A DNA stretch of 64,000 nt from Stenotrophomonas rhizophila (GTDB lineage: Bacteria > Pseudomonadota > Gammaproteobacteria > Xanthomonadales > Xanthomonadaceae): the NCBI RefSeq assembly GCF_003751305.1, contig NZ_RJKV01000001.1, positions 787,586 through 851,585 of the forward strand, written 5' to 3'. Both the position numbers and the translations under genes were made by a program. The notes beneath the pieces were generated by a model. The model was not told where the DNA came from, did no database searches, and was given only the letters and a program-made list of their open reading frames with translations. The stretch's first letter is position 1. Each line of letters starts with the position of its first letter. Below, piece after piece: positions 43,555 to 53,552 of this stretch.

Positions 43555-44229
43555 GTGTGGGAACTGGTCAAGGCCGGTGGCTGGCCGATGCTGCCGCTGC
43601 TGCTGTTGGGCGTACTGGCTTTGGCAATCGTCCTGGAGCGTTTCTGGACCCTGCGGCGCAATGAAGTCCTGCCCCCCGGGCTGGGCCAGGAAGTGCGCAA
43701 CTGGGCCGCGCGCGGCAAGCTCGACCCGAGTCACATCCAGTCGCTGCGCGGCAACTCGCCGCTGGGCGCGCTGCTGGCGACCGCGCTGGAAGCGCGCAAC
43801 CGCCCGCGTGACCAGATCCGTGAGCGCATCGAAGATGCTGGTCGACATCTGGTTCACCGCATGGAGCGGTTCCTGAATGCCCTCGGCACGATCGCCTCGG
43901 CCGGTCCGCTGTTGGGCCTGCTCGGTACGGTGGTCGGCATGATCCAGATGTTCATGGGCATCCTCGACCACGGCGTGGGTGATGTGAACCAGCTGGCCGG
44001 CGGTATCGGCAAGGCGCTGGTCTGCACCGCCACCGGCATGATCGTGGCCATTCCGGCGCTGATGTTCCATCGCTATTTCAAGGGCCGCATCGCCGGCTAC
44101 GTGATCGAGATGGAGCAGGAGGCGTCGGCGCTGCTGGATGCGCTTGATGGTCGCCCGGGCGTGATGAACAACGCGCCGCGCGGTGCGGGTGCGCCCTCGG
44201 GTGCGGCACCGGTCACGGTCAAGGGCTGA
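43555..44229 (+). CDS. exbB: MotA/TolQ/ExbB proton channel family protein
   Basis: 224 residues, with three transmembrane helices: near the N-terminus (WPMLPLLLLGVLALAIVLERFW), and a pair around ALGTIASAGPLLGLLGTVVGMIQMF and GGIGKALVCTATGMIVAIPALMF. The latter motifs are the ExbB/TolQ proton-channel signature. With the ExbD protein it forms a proton-driven motor that energises outer-membrane processes. GTG at 43555 follows GGAGGATTG. It lies three bases after comEC and three bases before exbD. Confidence 0.9.
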   Translation: MWELVKAGGWPMLPLLLLGVLALAIVLERFWTLRRNEVLPPGLGQEVRNWAARGKLDPSHIQSLRGNSPLGALLATALEARNRPRDQIRERIEDAGRHLVHRMERFLNALGTIASAGPLLGLLGTVVGMIQMFMGILDHGVGDVNQLAGGIGKALVCTATGMIVAIPALMFHRYFKGRIAGYVIEMEQEASALLDALDGRPGVMNNAPRGAGAPSGAAPVTVKG

Positions 44230-44232
44230 CGG

Positions 44233-44655
44233 ATGCGCATCCGCAATGACCGGATCCAGGACGAGCCGCAGATCGATCTGGTTCCCCTGATCGATGTGAT
44301 CCTCGTCCTGATCATCTTCTTCGTGGTCACCACCACCTTCGATGCGCGCTCCACACTGCAGCTGCAGTTGCCGACCGCCAGCCAGCAGGACACCACCGAG
44401 CCGCCGCGCTCGCTGAGCGTTTTGGTCAATGCCGAGGGGCGTTACTTCATCAACGACCAGGAAGTGCTGCGCACCGACGTCGAGTCGGTCAAGCAGACCA
44501 TTGCCGCCGTCGCCGGCAGCGATCGGGAACAGACCGTGCTGTTGCGCGCCGACGCGCGCACGCCTTACCAGGCTGTCGTCACGGCCCAGGATGCTCTGGG
44601 CCAGCTGGGCTTCCGCCGCATCGCCATCGCTACCGCGCCGGAGGTGCGTCCATGA
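44233..44655 (+). CDS. exbD: ExbD/TolR family biopolymer transport protein
   Basis: 140 residues. The single transmembrane helix begins with the critical aspartate: QIDLVPLIDVILVLIIFFVVTTTF. A periplasmic domain follows. ExbD partners with ExbB. The stop overlaps msbA by four bases. This exbB-exbD pair upstream of msbA-lpxK is conserved in many gammaproteobacteria and may serve lipid A/LPS traffic rather than siderophore uptake. Confidence 0.92.
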   Translation: MRIRNDRIQDEPQIDLVPLIDVILVLIIFFVVTTTFDARSTLQLQLPTASQQDTTEPPRSLSVLVNAEGRYFINDQEVLRTDVESVKQTIAAVAGSDREQTVLLRADARTPYQAVVTAQDALGQLGFRRIAIATAPEVRP

Positions 44656-46400
44656 GCAAGAAACATTCCCCCGTCTGGCCGATCTACAAGCGCCTGCTCG
44701 GGTATACCGGTGCCTATTGGGTGTTCATGGTCGCCGCCGTGGTCGCGATGGTGGTCGAGGCCCTGGCCGGTTACAGCTTCACCAAGCTGATGGAGCCGCT
44801 GGTCAACCGGGGCTTCGTCAACCCCGAGCCGCGCATGGCGGTGATCCTGCCGCTGACCATCCTCGGGTTGTTCATGATGCGCAGCCTGGCCACCCTGGTC
44901 AGTGATTACGCGCTGGCCCGCACCGGGCGCAGCGTGGTGCGCGACCTGCGTGAGCAGGTGCTGGAAAAGTACCTGCATCTGCCGTCCTCGCATTTCGATG
45001 CCGAGGCCACGCCGGTGATGGTCAGCCGCCTGAACTTCGATACCGAGCAGGTCACCCAGGCCAGCGCCGATGCGCTCAAGACCCTGGTGGCCGATACCCT
45101 CACCATCATCGCGATGCTGGTGGTGATGCTGCAGATGAGCGTCAAGGTCACCATGGCGATGCTGGTGGTGGTGCCGCTGATCGGCGTGATCGTGTCGATC
45201 GTGGGCAAGCGCTACCGCCGGATCAGCCGTGGCATCCAGGATGGCATGGGCGGCATGGCGCAGACCGCCGAACAGTCCCTGGCCGCGCAGCAGGAAGTGA
45301 AGGTGCATGGCACCCAGGCGCACGAAATCTCGCGCTATTCCCGGCTTGCCAACCGCATGCTCGGCCTGAACATGAAGGTCGAAACCACGCGCGCGCTGGC
45401 CTCCAGCACGGTGCAGTTCCTGGCGGCCCTGGCGCTGGCGGTGATCGTGTGGGTGTCCACCCGCGAGGCGTTGGCCGGCAAACTCAACGCGGGCCAGTTC
45501 ATGGGCCTGATGACCTCGATGATGGCGATCATTCCATCGCTGCGTCGCCTGACCAGTGTGCAGACCTCGATCTCGCGCGGTGTGGCGGCGGCCGAGCGCC
45601 TGTTCGGGATTCTGGACATGCCGGTCGAGCGCGATGAAGGCATCCAGCGGATCGGCCGTGCACGTGGCGAGCTTGCGTTCGAGCACGTGATGTTGCGCTA
45701 TCGCGAAGATACCGGCATCGCGCTGGATGACATCAGTTTCACCGCCAAGCCGGGCACCGTGACCGCGATTGTCGGCCGTTCCGGCAGCGGCAAGACCAGC
45801 CTGATCCGGTTGGTGCCACGCTTCTACGAACCCAGCGGTGGCCGCATCACGCTGGATGGGGTGGCGCTGGACGATTATCCGCTGGCCGACCTGCGTCGCC
45901 AGGTGGCGATGGTCGGGCAGAAGGTCATGCTGTTCGATGACACCGTGGGCGCCAACATCGCTTACGGCATGGATGCGACCGAAGAGCAGATCCGCGCTGC
46001 CGCCGAAGCGGCCAATGCGTGGGAGTTCATCGCGCGCATGCCACAGCAGCTGCAGACCCCGGTCGGCGAAAACGGTGCGCTGCTCTCCGGCGGCCAGCGT
46101 CAGCGCCTGGCGATCGCCCGTGCGATCCTGCGCGACGCGCCGATCCTGATCCTGGATGAAGCCACCGCCGCGCTCGACAACGAATCCGAGCGCCTGGTGC
46201 AGGATGCGTTGCAGCGTCTGATGCCCGAGCGCACCACGCTGGTGATCGCGCACCGTCTGTCCACCATCGAACATGCCGATCAGGTGCTGGTGATGGACCA
46301 TGGCCGCATCGTCGAGCGCGGCACGCACAACGAGCTGCTGGCGCTGGGTGGCCTGTACGAGCATCTGCACAAGATGCAGTTCCGCGAAAGGCAGCCTTGA
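44652..46400 (+). CDS. msbA: Lipid A export ATP-binding/permease protein MsbA
   Basis: 582 residues, the usual half-transporter length. A six-helix ABC transmembrane domain is followed by a nucleotide-binding domain with Walker [10 protein letters not shown], signature [14 protein letters not shown], Walker [13 protein letters not shown] and the switch His ([14 protein letters not shown]). MsbA flips core-lipid A across the inner membrane. It overlaps exbD (ATGA) and lpxK (TGATG), so the group exbB-exbD-msbA-lpxK is one transcription unit. Confidence 0.96.
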   Translation: MSKKHSPVWPIYKRLLGYTGAYWVFMVAAVVAMVVEALAGYSFTKLMEPLVNRGFVNPEPRMAVILPLTILGLFMMRSLATLVSDYALARTGRSVVRDLREQVLEKYLHLPSSHFDAEATPVMVSRLNFDTEQVTQASADALKTLVADTLTIIAMLVVMLQMSVKVTMAMLVVVPLIGVIVSIVGKRYRRISRGIQDGMGGMAQTAEQSLAAQQEVKVHGTQAHEISRYSRLANRMLGLNMKVETTRALASSTVQFLAALALAVIVWVSTREALAGKLNAGQFMGLMTSMMAIIPSLRRLTSVQTSISRGVAAAERLFGILDMPVERDEGIQRIGRARGELAFEHVMLRYREDTGIALDDISFTAKPGTVTAIVGRSGSGKTSLIRLVPRFYEPSGGRITLDGVALDDYPLADLRRQVAMVGQKVMLFDDTVGANIAYGMDATEEQIRAAAEAANAWEFIARMPQQLQTPVGENGALLSGGQRQRLAIARAILRDAPILILDEATAALDNESERLVQDALQRLMPERTTLVIAHRLSTIEHADQVLVMDHGRIVERGTHNELLALGGLYEHLHKMQFRERQP

Positions 46401-47422
46401 TGGCAGGCAAGGGCACCCACACGCCGTCGTACTGGTATGACGGCAGCGCCATCCCGTTCCTGGCACGCCTGGCGTCGCCGCTGTACGGCGCGGCGATCGC
46501 GCTGCGCCGGATGGCGTATCGCCGTCGCTGGCTGAAACGGCATTCACTGCCGGTGCCGGTGGTGGTGGTCGGCAACGTCACCGCCGGTGGCACCGGCAAG
46601 ACCCCGCTCACGATCGCCCTGGTGAACCGCCTGCGCGAAGCGGGCTGGAAGCCGGGGGTCGCCAGCCGTGGCTATGGTCGCGACGATGCAGGCACACCGC
46701 GCTGGGTGCTGGCCAGTACCGATACCGCCGTCGGTGGCGACGAGCCGGTGCTGATCGCCTGGAAAACCGGCGTGCCGGTGCGGGTGGATGCGGACCGTGT
46801 GGCGGCCGGCAAGGCACTGGTCGAGGCGGGCTGCGACATCATCGTCTGCGACGACGGGCTGCAGCACTATCGGCTGGCGCGCGACATCGAAATTGAAGTG
46901 GTCGACGCCCAGCGTCGCTACGGCAACGGTCGGCTGATTCCCGCCGGGCCGCTGCGCGAGCCGGCCAGCCGTGCGCGCGACTGCGATTTCCGCGTGGTCA
47001 ACATGGGCCAGGCCAGCGATGGTACCGAGGCACAGACCGCCTGCGGCTTCGGCGAATGGCCCATGCAGCTGCGTATCGACAGCGCACAGCCGCTGCAGGG
47101 CGGCCGCGCGCGGCGCCTCTCGCATTTCCAGGGCCAGCGCGTGCATGCGGTGGCCGGTATCGCCAATCCGCAGCGCTTCTTCGACATGCTGCGTGCGCAT
47201 CGCATCGGTGTGGTGCCGCATGCCTTCGCCGATCACCATGCCTACCAGCCAGCGGATCTGCGCTTCGGCAGCGAACTGCCGGTGCTGATGACCGAGAAGG
47301 ACGCGGTCAAGTGCAAGGCCTTCGCGACCGAATGGCACTTCGCCGTGCCGCTGTCGGCCGAGCTGCCGGCTGCGTTCTGGATCAGCCTGCTGGACCGCGT
47401 CGAGAAGCTCGGCAAGCGTTGA
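46400..47422 (+). CDS. lpxK: Tetraacyldisaccharide 4'-kinase
   Basis: 340 residues. It phosphorylates the 4' position of the lipid A disaccharide (sixth step of the Raetz pathway). An N-terminal membrane-binding helix ([23 protein letters not shown]) precedes the P-loop [17 protein letters not shown]. The [19 protein letters not shown] motif includes the catalytic base Asp region. The ATG at 46400 shares one base with the msbA stop. Confidence 0.95.
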   Translation: MAGKGTHTPSYWYDGSAIPFLARLASPLYGAAIALRRMAYRRRWLKRHSLPVPVVVVGNVTAGGTGKTPLTIALVNRLREAGWKPGVASRGYGRDDAGTPRWVLASTDTAVGGDEPVLIAWKTGVPVRVDADRVAAGKALVEAGCDIIVCDDGLQHYRLARDIEIEVVDAQRRYGNGRLIPAGPLREPASRARDCDFRVVNMGQASDGTEAQTACGFGEWPMQLRIDSAQPLQGGRARRLSHFQGQRVHAVAGIANPQRFFDMLRAHRIGVVPHAFADHHAYQPADLRFGSELPVLMTEKDAVKCKAFATEWHFAVPLSAELPAAFWISLLDRVEKLGKR

Positions 47423-47488
47423 CGGGCCCGGTGCCGGTTGCGGCACACTGCGTCTCTGACTGCATTCCTTTCGTACAGGTCATCCCCC

Positions 47489-48262
47489 ATGAGCGCTTCC
47501 GTCGAGTTCGTCGTCGCCATTCCCGCCCGTTATGCCGCCTCCCGGCTGCCGGGCAAGCCGCTGCGCCTGCTCGGCGGCGAGCCGCTGGTGCTGCGCGTGG
47601 CGCAACGCGCGCTGCTCGCGGGCGCGCGCGAGGTGTGGGTGGCCACCGACGATCAGCGCATCGCCGATGCCCTGCAGGGCCTGGCCGAGGTGCGCGTGGC
47701 GATGACCTCCGCCGAGCACGCCTCCGGCACCGATCGGCTGGCCGAGTGCGCCGCGCAGGCGGGCTGGTCCGATGACACCCTGGTGGTGAACCTGCAGGGC
47801 GATGAGCCCTTTGCCCCGGCCGAAGGCATCCGTGCGGTGGCCGAAGCCCTGGTCTACAGCGGTGCGGAGATGTCCACGCTGGCCACGCCGGTGGACGACG
47901 CTGAAACCCTGTTCGACCCGAACGTGGTCAAGGTCGTGCGCAAGCAGAACCTGGACGCGCTGTACTTCAGCCGCGCGCCGATTCCATGGCACCGCGATGC
48001 CTTCGCGCGCTCACGCGACACGCTGCCCGGCCCGCACTGGCTGCGCCATATCGGCATCTACGGTTACCGCGCCGGATTCCTGCGCCAGTTCGCCGCGTTG
48101 CCGGCCGGCACCTTGGAGCAGCTGGAGTCGCTGGAACAGCTGCGCGTACTGGAAGCGGGGCACCGCATCAGTGTGGCGCTGACCCCCGCCGAGTTCCCGC
48201 CCGGCATTGATACCCCGGACGATCTGGCGCGTGCCGAGGCCTGGTGGGCAGCACACCCGTGA
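47489..48262 (+). CDS. kdsB: 3-deoxy-manno-octulosonate cytidylyltransferase
   Basis: 257 residues. It activates Kdo as CMP-Kdo for the LPS inner core. The motif [15 protein letters not shown] at the N-terminus, VNLQGDEPF (metal-binding) and the [19 protein letters not shown] segment are all in place, and the C-terminus holds [16 protein letters not shown] and TPDDLARAE. Start ATG at 47489; the frame is open upstream, but the extra residues are unlike the family. It lies 66 bases after lpxK. Confidence 0.95.
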   Translation: MSASVEFVVAIPARYAASRLPGKPLRLLGGEPLVLRVAQRALLAGAREVWVATDDQRIADALQGLAEVRVAMTSAEHASGTDRLAECAAQAGWSDDTLVVNLQGDEPFAPAEGIRAVAEALVYSGAEMSTLATPVDDAETLFDPNVVKVVRKQNLDALYFSRAPIPWHRDAFARSRDTLPGPHWLRHIGIYGYRAGFLRQFAALPAGTLEQLESLEQLRVLEAGHRISVALTPAEFPPGIDTPDDLARAEAWWAAHP

Positions 48263-48308
48263 CCGTGGCACGACGGTGGCATGACGCGTCGTCCGGCATA
48301 ATCGGGGC

Positions 48309-49724
48309 ATGAACGTCCAGCCCGTCCAGGATCTGCCCGAGTTCGCCACCTGGCTCAACGCCACACCGACCACCCTGGCCGAGTTGCAGGGGCGGCCGGT
48401 GGTGTTGGCCTTCGTCAACGCTGCCTCGGTATGGTGCGCGCAGCGGCTGGCCGAGCTGGCCCAGTGGCAGTCACGCCACCCCGGCAAGCTGCAACTGCTG
48501 GTGCTGCAGGTGCCACGTTTTGATGGCGAGCGCGATCCTGATCAGTCCCTCAAGCTGCTGCGCCGCCAGGGGCTGAACGCGCCGGCCCTGCTGGATGCGG
48601 ACTGGGATGGCTGGCGCCGGTTCGGCGTGACCGCATGGCCGACCCTGGTCCTGCTGGATGCGCAGGGGCGCGAGCGCGAGCGTCTGGTCGGTCTCGGCGG
48701 GGAACTGGAACGCTCCCTTGCTGCGTTGTGCGAAGGCAGCTCGCGGCCGTCCGATGAGGATCTGCACGGCGCCCGTGAGCTGAGCCCCGAGCCGCGCCTG
48801 CCGCTGCGCTTCCCGACCGGGTTGGCGGTGACCACCGAGCGCCTGTACATCGCCGACACCGGCCATCACCGCGTGCTCGAGTGCAGCCATGGTGGCCGCG
48901 TGCTGCGGCAGTTCGGCATGGGCACCGCCGATTTCATGGATGGAGACCAGGCCCAGGCGGCCTTCCACCATCCGCAGGGCCTCGCGCTGGAGCGCGAATG
49001 GCTGTACGTGGCCGACACCGGCAACCATGCCCTGCGCCGCATCCATCTGCTCTCCGGCCAGGTCGACACGCTGTGCGGCACCGGCCGCCCCGGTGAGCCC
49101 ATCGAAGGGCCGGTCGCCGACCCACGTTACACCGCGCTCAACCATCCGCAGGGGCTGGCGGTCGCCGACAACCAGATCCACATCGCGATGGCCGGCGACA
49201 ACCGCATCTGGAGCTATCACCTTGGCCAGCGCAGCCTGCAGTGGCGCGCCGGCAGCGGGGCGATCGACGAGCGCGATGGCAGTGGGCACATGGCCGCGTT
49301 CGCGCAACCGTGCTCGGTCGCCGCGGTCCAGCAGGTGCTGTACGTCTGCGACGCGCTGGGCTCGTCGATCCGTGCCATGCAGCTGCGTGGCGATCTGGTG
49401 CAGACGCTGGTCGGGCAGGGCATGTGGACCTTTGGCGAGCAGGACGGCGCACGCGCGTCGGCGCTGCTGCAGTACCCGCAGGCAATTGCCCTGAGTCCGG
49501 ATGCACCGCTGCTGTGGATCGCCGATGCCGGCAACGGCCGCCTGCGCACGCTGCGCCTGGGCGGCGGTGAGCTGAGCACGCTGGAGTTGCCGCGGCGCCT
49601 GCATGGCCCGGCTGGCCTGGCATTGGGCGGTGGCGCGGTCTGGATCGCCGAGACCGATGCCCACGCCGTGCTTCGATTCGACCCCGTCAGTGGTGTCCTG
49701 AGCGACGTGCCGATCAACGAATGA
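48309..49724 (+). CDS. NHL-repeat protein with a redoxin-like N-terminal domain (NHLRC2-like)
   Basis: 471 residues. Residues of about 1-145 look like a thioredoxin/TlpA-type domain (GRPVVLAFVNAASVWCAQRL... FGVTAWPTLVLLDAQGRE). The rest is a six-bladed NHL beta-propeller (FPTGLAVTTERLYIADTGHHRVLEC, HHPQGLALEREWLYVADTGNHALRRI, YPQAIALSPDAPLLWIADAGNGRLRTL). This matches NHLRC2-type proteins. The redox motif is reduced to one Cys in WCAQR, so disulfide exchange is unlikely. No signal peptide, hence probably cytoplasmic. The stop overlaps uvrC by four bases. Confidence 0.85.
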   Translation: MNVQPVQDLPEFATWLNATPTTLAELQGRPVVLAFVNAASVWCAQRLAELAQWQSRHPGKLQLLVLQVPRFDGERDPDQSLKLLRRQGLNAPALLDADWDGWRRFGVTAWPTLVLLDAQGRERERLVGLGGELERSLAALCEGSSRPSDEDLHGARELSPEPRLPLRFPTGLAVTTERLYIADTGHHRVLECSHGGRVLRQFGMGTADFMDGDQAQAAFHHPQGLALEREWLYVADTGNHALRRIHLLSGQVDTLCGTGRPGEPIEGPVADPRYTALNHPQGLAVADNQIHIAMAGDNRIWSYHLGQRSLQWRAGSGAIDERDGSGHMAAFAQPCSVAAVQQVLYVCDALGSSIRAMQLRGDLVQTLVGQGMWTFGEQDGARASALLQYPQAIALSPDAPLLWIADAGNGRLRTLRLGGGELSTLELPRRLHGPAGLALGGGAVWIAETDAHAVLRFDPVSGVLSDVPINE

Positions 49725-51568
49725 CTGTTTCTTCCGCCCCCGCCTTCGATGGCAAGGCATTTGCGGCCCACCTGAGCACCGCCCCCGGCGTGTACCGCAT
49801 GTACGCCGCCGACGACACCCTGCTGTACGTCGGCAAGGCGCGTGCGCTGCGCAACCGCGTGGGCAGCTATTTCAACGGCACGCCCAAGACCACGCGGATC
49901 ATGTCGATGCTCTCGCAGGTCGCGCGCATGGACGTGACCGTGACCCGCTCGGAGGCCGAGGCGCTGCTGCTGGAAAACCAGCTGATCAAGTCGCTCTCGC
50001 CGCGGTACAACGTCTCCCTGCGTGACGACAAGACCTATCCGCACGTGCTGCTGACCCGCGAGCAATGGCCGCGCATCGCGCTGCACCGTGGCCCGCGTGC
50101 GGTGCCGGGGCGGTACTTCGGTCCGTACCCGGGCGTCACCGCCGTGCGCGAAACGCTCAACCTGATGCACAAGCTGTTCAAGCTGCGCAGCTGCGAAGAC
50201 AGCGTGTTCCGCAACCGCTCGCGACCCTGCCTGCAGTACCAGATCGGCCGCTGCAGCGCGCCGTGCGTGGAGCTGGTCGCGCCGGACGATTACGCCGAGT
50301 CGGTACGCCGCGCCTCGATGTTCTTGGAAGGCAAGAGCGATCAGCTTGCGCGCGAGCTCGGCACCCAGATGCAGGCCGCCAGCGAAGCACTGGAATTCGA
50401 GCAGGCCGCGCGCCTGCGCGATCTGATCGCCTCGCTGCGCAGCATGCAGACCCGCCAGTACGTGGACGGCCGCGCGGCGGATCTGGACGTGCTGGCCTGC
50501 GCCACCCAAGGCGCCAGTGCCTGCGTGCTGCTGCTGGCCTTCCGTGATGGCCGCAACATGGGCACGCGGCCGTTCTTCCCGCGCACCAATGGCGAAGAGA
50601 GTGCCGATGAAGTGCTGGGCGCGTTCGTGTCCCAGTACTACGCCGAGCACGCGCCACCGCGCGAGATCCTGCTCGATCGCGAAATCCCGGATGCCAGCCT
50701 GATCGAATCAGCGTTGAGCGCCTCGGCCGAGCACAAGGTGCAGCTGCGCTGGAACGTGCGCGGCGAGCGCGCCGGTTATGTGGAACTGGCCGCACGCAAT
50801 GCGCAGATCACTCTGGTGACCGAGCTCGGCAGCCGGACCGCGCAGCACGCACGCAGCGAAGACCTGCGGCAGATGCTCGGCCTGACCGAGCAGGTCAAGC
50901 GCGTGGAGTGTTTCGACATCAGTCATACCATGGGCGAAGCCACCGTGGCCTCGTGCGTGGTGTTCGATGCGGCCGGCCCGGTGCGCAGCCAGTACCGCCG
51001 TTTCAACATCAGCGGCATCGAGCCCGGCGATGACTATGCGGCCATGCGCCAGGCAATCGAGCGGCGCTTCCGCCGCGCGGTGGAAGAGGACGGCGTACTG
51101 CCGGATCTGCTGCTGATCGACGGCGGCGCCGGCCAGCTGGCCCAGGCGCAGTCCGCGCTGGCCGATCTGGGCGTGGAAGGGGTGATGCTGGTCGGCGTGG
51201 CCAAGGGCGTGGAGCGCAGGGCAGGGCATGAAGCCCTGGTCATGCCGGACGGCCGCGAACTGCGCCCGGGCGCGGCCTCACCGGCGCTGCAGTTCATCCA
51301 GCAGGTGCGTGACGAGGCCCACCGCTTCGCCATCACCGGCCACCGCGGTCGCCGACAGAAGGCCCGGATGACCAGCAAACTCGAGGATATTCCTGGGATC
51401 GGCCCGCGCCGGCGCGCCAGCCTGCTCAAACATTTCGGCGGCCTGGTCGGCCTGAAAGCCGCCGGCGAAGCGGAAATCGCGAAAGTGGACGGCATCAATG
51501 ACGCCCTCGCTGCGCGTATCTACGCTAACCTTCATGGACTGCCCACGCCCGACGCGGCGGGCGAGTAG
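49721..51568 (+). CDS. uvrC: UvrABC system protein C
   Basis: 615 residues. The dual-incision nuclease of nucleotide excision repair. The N-terminal GIY-YIG domain is visible (PGVYRMYAADDTLLYVGKARALRNRVGSYF), followed by a cysteine-rich patch (RPCLQYQIGRCSAPC), a UVR domain (AASEALEFEQAARLRDLI), the RNase H-like domain (RVECFDISHTMGEATVASCVVF, DLLLIDGGAGQL) and two helix-hairpin-helix motifs (LEDIPGIGPRRRASLLKHFGG). Pairs with uvrB at 33175. pgsA follows after nine bases. Confidence 0.97.
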   Translation: MTVSSAPAFDGKAFAAHLSTAPGVYRMYAADDTLLYVGKARALRNRVGSYFNGTPKTTRIMSMLSQVARMDVTVTRSEAEALLLENQLIKSLSPRYNVSLRDDKTYPHVLLTREQWPRIALHRGPRAVPGRYFGPYPGVTAVRETLNLMHKLFKLRSCEDSVFRNRSRPCLQYQIGRCSAPCVELVAPDDYAESVRRASMFLEGKSDQLARELGTQMQAASEALEFEQAARLRDLIASLRSMQTRQYVDGRAADLDVLACATQGASACVLLLAFRDGRNMGTRPFFPRTNGEESADEVLGAFVSQYYAEHAPPREILLDREIPDASLIESALSASAEHKVQLRWNVRGERAGYVELAARNAQITLVTELGSRTAQHARSEDLRQMLGLTEQVKRVECFDISHTMGEATVASCVVFDAAGPVRSQYRRFNISGIEPGDDYAAMRQAIERRFRRAVEEDGVLPDLLLIDGGAGQLAQAQSALADLGVEGVMLVGVAKGVERRAGHEALVMPDGRELRPGAASPALQFIQQVRDEAHRFAITGHRGRRQKARMTSKLEDIPGIGPRRRASLLKHFGGLVGLKAAGEAEIAKVDGINDALAARIYANLHGLPTPDAAGE

Positions 51569-51577
51569 AGAGACGCA

Positions 51578-52201
51578 ATGAAGTTGACCCTCCCCACCTG
51601 GCTGACCCTGCTGCGGATCGTGATGATCCCCGTCCTGGTGCTGGTGTTCTATCTCCCCTACAAGTGGACCAATTTCGCCTCGGCGGCGATCTTCGGCCTG
51701 GCTGCGCTCACCGACTGGCTCGACGGCTGGATTGCCCGCCGCTATGACCTGCAGTCCGCATTCGGCGCCTTCCTCGACCCGGTCGCGGACAAGCTGATGG
51801 TGGCCGTGGCGCTGTTCCTGATCGTGCAGGGCCATCCCACCGCGTGGATGGCGGTCTGGGCGGCCGTGATCGTCGGCCGTGAAATCGCCGTCTCGGCACT
51901 GCGCGAATGGATGGCGGAAATCGGCCAGCGTGCCAAGGTGCGTGTGGCCGTGATCGGCAAGGTGAAAACCACCGCGCAGATGGTCGCGCTGCTGTGCCTG
52001 CTGTATTCGGTCGCACCGCACACCCCGATGCAGGACATCTGGATGGGCACCGAGGTCTTCCACATCGGCGACTGGACCCTGGCGATCGCCTCGATCCTGA
52101 CGCTGTGGTCGGGCCTGCAATACCTGCACGCCGCGTGGCCGAGCCTGCGCGAAGACGAGCGCCTCGCGCGTGAGAACGCCAAAGCGAAAAAGAATGCGTG
52201 A
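51578..52201 (+). CDS. pgsA: CDP-diacylglycerol-glycerol-3-phosphate 3-phosphatidyltransferase
   Basis: 207 residues, membrane protein with about five helices. It carries the CDP-alcohol phosphotransferase motif D-x2-DG-x2-AR-x8-G-x3-D-x3-D, visible as TDWLDGWIARR...GAFLDPVADK. It makes phosphatidylglycerol phosphate, the first step to phosphatidylglycerol and cardiolipin. The uvrC-pgsA order followed by tRNA-Gly genes is a widely conserved arrangement. Confidence 0.95.
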   Translation: MKLTLPTWLTLLRIVMIPVLVLVFYLPYKWTNFASAAIFGLAALTDWLDGWIARRYDLQSAFGAFLDPVADKLMVAVALFLIVQGHPTAWMAVWAAVIVGREIAVSALREWMAEIGQRAKVRVAVIGKVKTTAQMVALLCLLYSVAPHTPMQDIWMGTEVFHIGDWTLAIASILTLWSGLQYLHAAWPSLREDERLARENAKAKKNA

Positions 52202-52207
52202 GGGCTG

Positions 52208-52235
52208 TTGACAGGGATGCATTTGGCTGTAGAAT
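52208..52235 (+). promoter_or_regulatory. Promoter of the first tRNA-Gly
   Basis: Consensus -35 TTGACA (52208-52213) and -10 TAGAAT (52230-52235), spacing 16, ending 12 bases before the tRNA. Confidence 0.8.
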
Positions 52236-52247
52236 TTCGCCTCCCAA

Positions 52248-52323
<76 letters not shown>

Positions 52324-52363
52324 GATACCGCATTCCATCGTGATTCGTCCCGATGCGATGCAG

Positions 52364-52396
52364 CGAAAAAAGCGACCTTCCGGGTCGCTTTTTTCG
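52364..52396 (+). terminator. Terminator after tRNA-Gly copy 1
   Basis: Perfect 14-bp stem CGAAAAAAGCGACC / GGTCGCTTTTTTCG with a 5-base loop. The A- and T-runs allow it to work in both directions, so it also serves the convergent small gene at 52414-52767. Confidence 0.85.
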
Positions 52397-52413
52397 TTTG
52401 TGTGCTTCGACAG

Positions 52414-52767
52414 TTAGTGGCGCTTCCCGATCCGGACGTTGCACCAGGTGTGGATGTTCCGCTGATCGAACCCGGGGCATGTATTGCTGACAGGCACGTA
52501 CACGTAGAGCGCCTGCTCCGTATGTGCGAAGTGGTAGTAGTTCGTGCGGTCTTTGCCGTACACCCAGTAGTTCGATGAGCCCTGGTTGATGACGTAGGGT
52601 TCGAACGACACGATCGACGATTCAGCAGGAAGGATGTTGCTTCTGTCGGTCAGCATCAGCCAGGCGTTGGATAAGGCAGGGGTGGTCGTGCCGACGACAG
52701 CGAAGGCTGCGATCGCGAAGAGGGCACCGGCGATGGCAAAGCGGGCGATGCGGAAATGGTGTGGCAT
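52414..52767 (-). CDS. Uncharacterised small exported or membrane-anchored protein
   Basis: 117 residues. N-terminal hydrophobic segment (FAIAGALFAIAAFAVVGTTTPAL) acts as signal or anchor. The remaining about 80 residues are rich in Tyr, Asn and Ser (YVINQGSSNYWVYGKDRTNYYHF) with two Cys (NTCPGFD, HTWCNV) near the C-terminus that may form a disulfide. No family recognised. It lies between tRNA-Gly copies 1 and 2 on the opposite strand. The frame stays open upstream through two tRNA genes, but that part is not coding. Confidence 0.6.
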   Translation of the reverse strand: MPHHFRIARFAIAGALFAIAAFAVVGTTTPALSNAWLMLTDRSNILPAESSIVSFEPYVINQGSSNYWVYGKDRTNYYHFAHTEQALYVYVPVSNTCPGFDQRNIHTWCNVRIGKRH

Positions 52768-52862
52768 GGCGGCGAATTCACAGGGGGCGAGGGGCTGAGC
52801 TGGTGCTGCCGCGGGCCGTTGGGCGTGATGCGGCAGCGCACTGACAGGGTGCGAAAAGGATG

Positions 52863-52891
52863 TTGACGACGTGAAGGAATTCCGACAGAAT
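52863..52891 (+). promoter_or_regulatory. Promoter of the second tRNA-Gly
   Basis: -35 TTGACG (52863-52868) and -10 CAGAAT (52886-52891), spacing 17, reading toward the tRNA that begins 80 bases further on. Confidence 0.6.
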
Positions 52892-52971
52892 AGCGCTCCT
52901 TCGACGCAGGTCGAGGGGCCGACAGCCTCCAGCGCCTCAGGGTGCGGTGCCGTCGGGGCAAGCGAAAGTCT

Positions 52972-53047
<76 letters not shown>

Positions 53048-53055
53048 GATTTCGA

Positions 53056-53081
53056 CAGGGCCCCCTTGGGGCCTTGTTTTT
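53056..53081 (+). terminator. Terminator after tRNA-Gly copy 2
   Basis: 9-bp stem CAGGGCCCC / GGGGCCTTG (one G-T pair) with a 3-base loop, then a run of five T. Confidence 0.75.
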
Positions 53082-53193
53082 CTCCGCGATGGCACGCGGG
53101 CATCCGGTCCGGACGCATCGGCCGGGATGTGAAAAAAAGTGTGAAAAAGCTGGTGTGTTTCGAGTGGTTTCGGTAACATACACGCTTGATTTT

Positions 53194-53269
<76 letters not shown>

Positions 53270-53279
53270 AATCCTGACC

Positions 53280-53307
53280 AGGCCCCGTTCTCGGGGTCTT
53301 GTTTTAT
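53280..53307 (+). terminator. Terminator after tRNA-Gly copy 3
   Basis: 8-bp stem AGGCCCCG / CGGGGTCT (one G-T pair) with a TTCT loop, then TGTTTTAT. Confidence 0.6.
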
Positions 53308-53346
53308 CGGGGCACGCAACATGCCTTCGATGATCGTAGGGTCACC

Positions 53347-53420
53347 GGCCTGGTGGCAGAGTGGTCATGCAGCGGACTGCAAATCCGCGTACGCCGGTTC
53401 AATTCCGACCCAGGCCTCCA
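53347..53420 (+). tRNA. tRNA-Cys (anticodon GCA)
   Basis: 74 bases with encoded CCA. Acceptor GGCCTGG / CCAGGCC, anticodon loop CTGCAAA giving GCA, T-loop GGTTCAATTCC. Confidence 0.96.
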
Positions 53421-53435
53421 AATAGAAAGTAGCCC

Positions 53436-53460
53436 AGAGCCCGCGAAAGCGGGCTTTGTG
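53436..53460 (+). terminator. Terminator after tRNA-Cys
   Basis: Stem AGCCCGC / GCGGGCT with a GAAA tetraloop, extended by G-T and A-T pairs, followed by a short T tract and GTG. Confidence 0.55.
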
Positions 53461-53552
53461 CGTTGTGGGCCTCCATTCAGTTTCGGAGGCCATAGCCGAC
53501 AGGGCCTACACAACGGGCTTCGTATGCTGCGGCCGTCCACTTTGGCAGCCTT

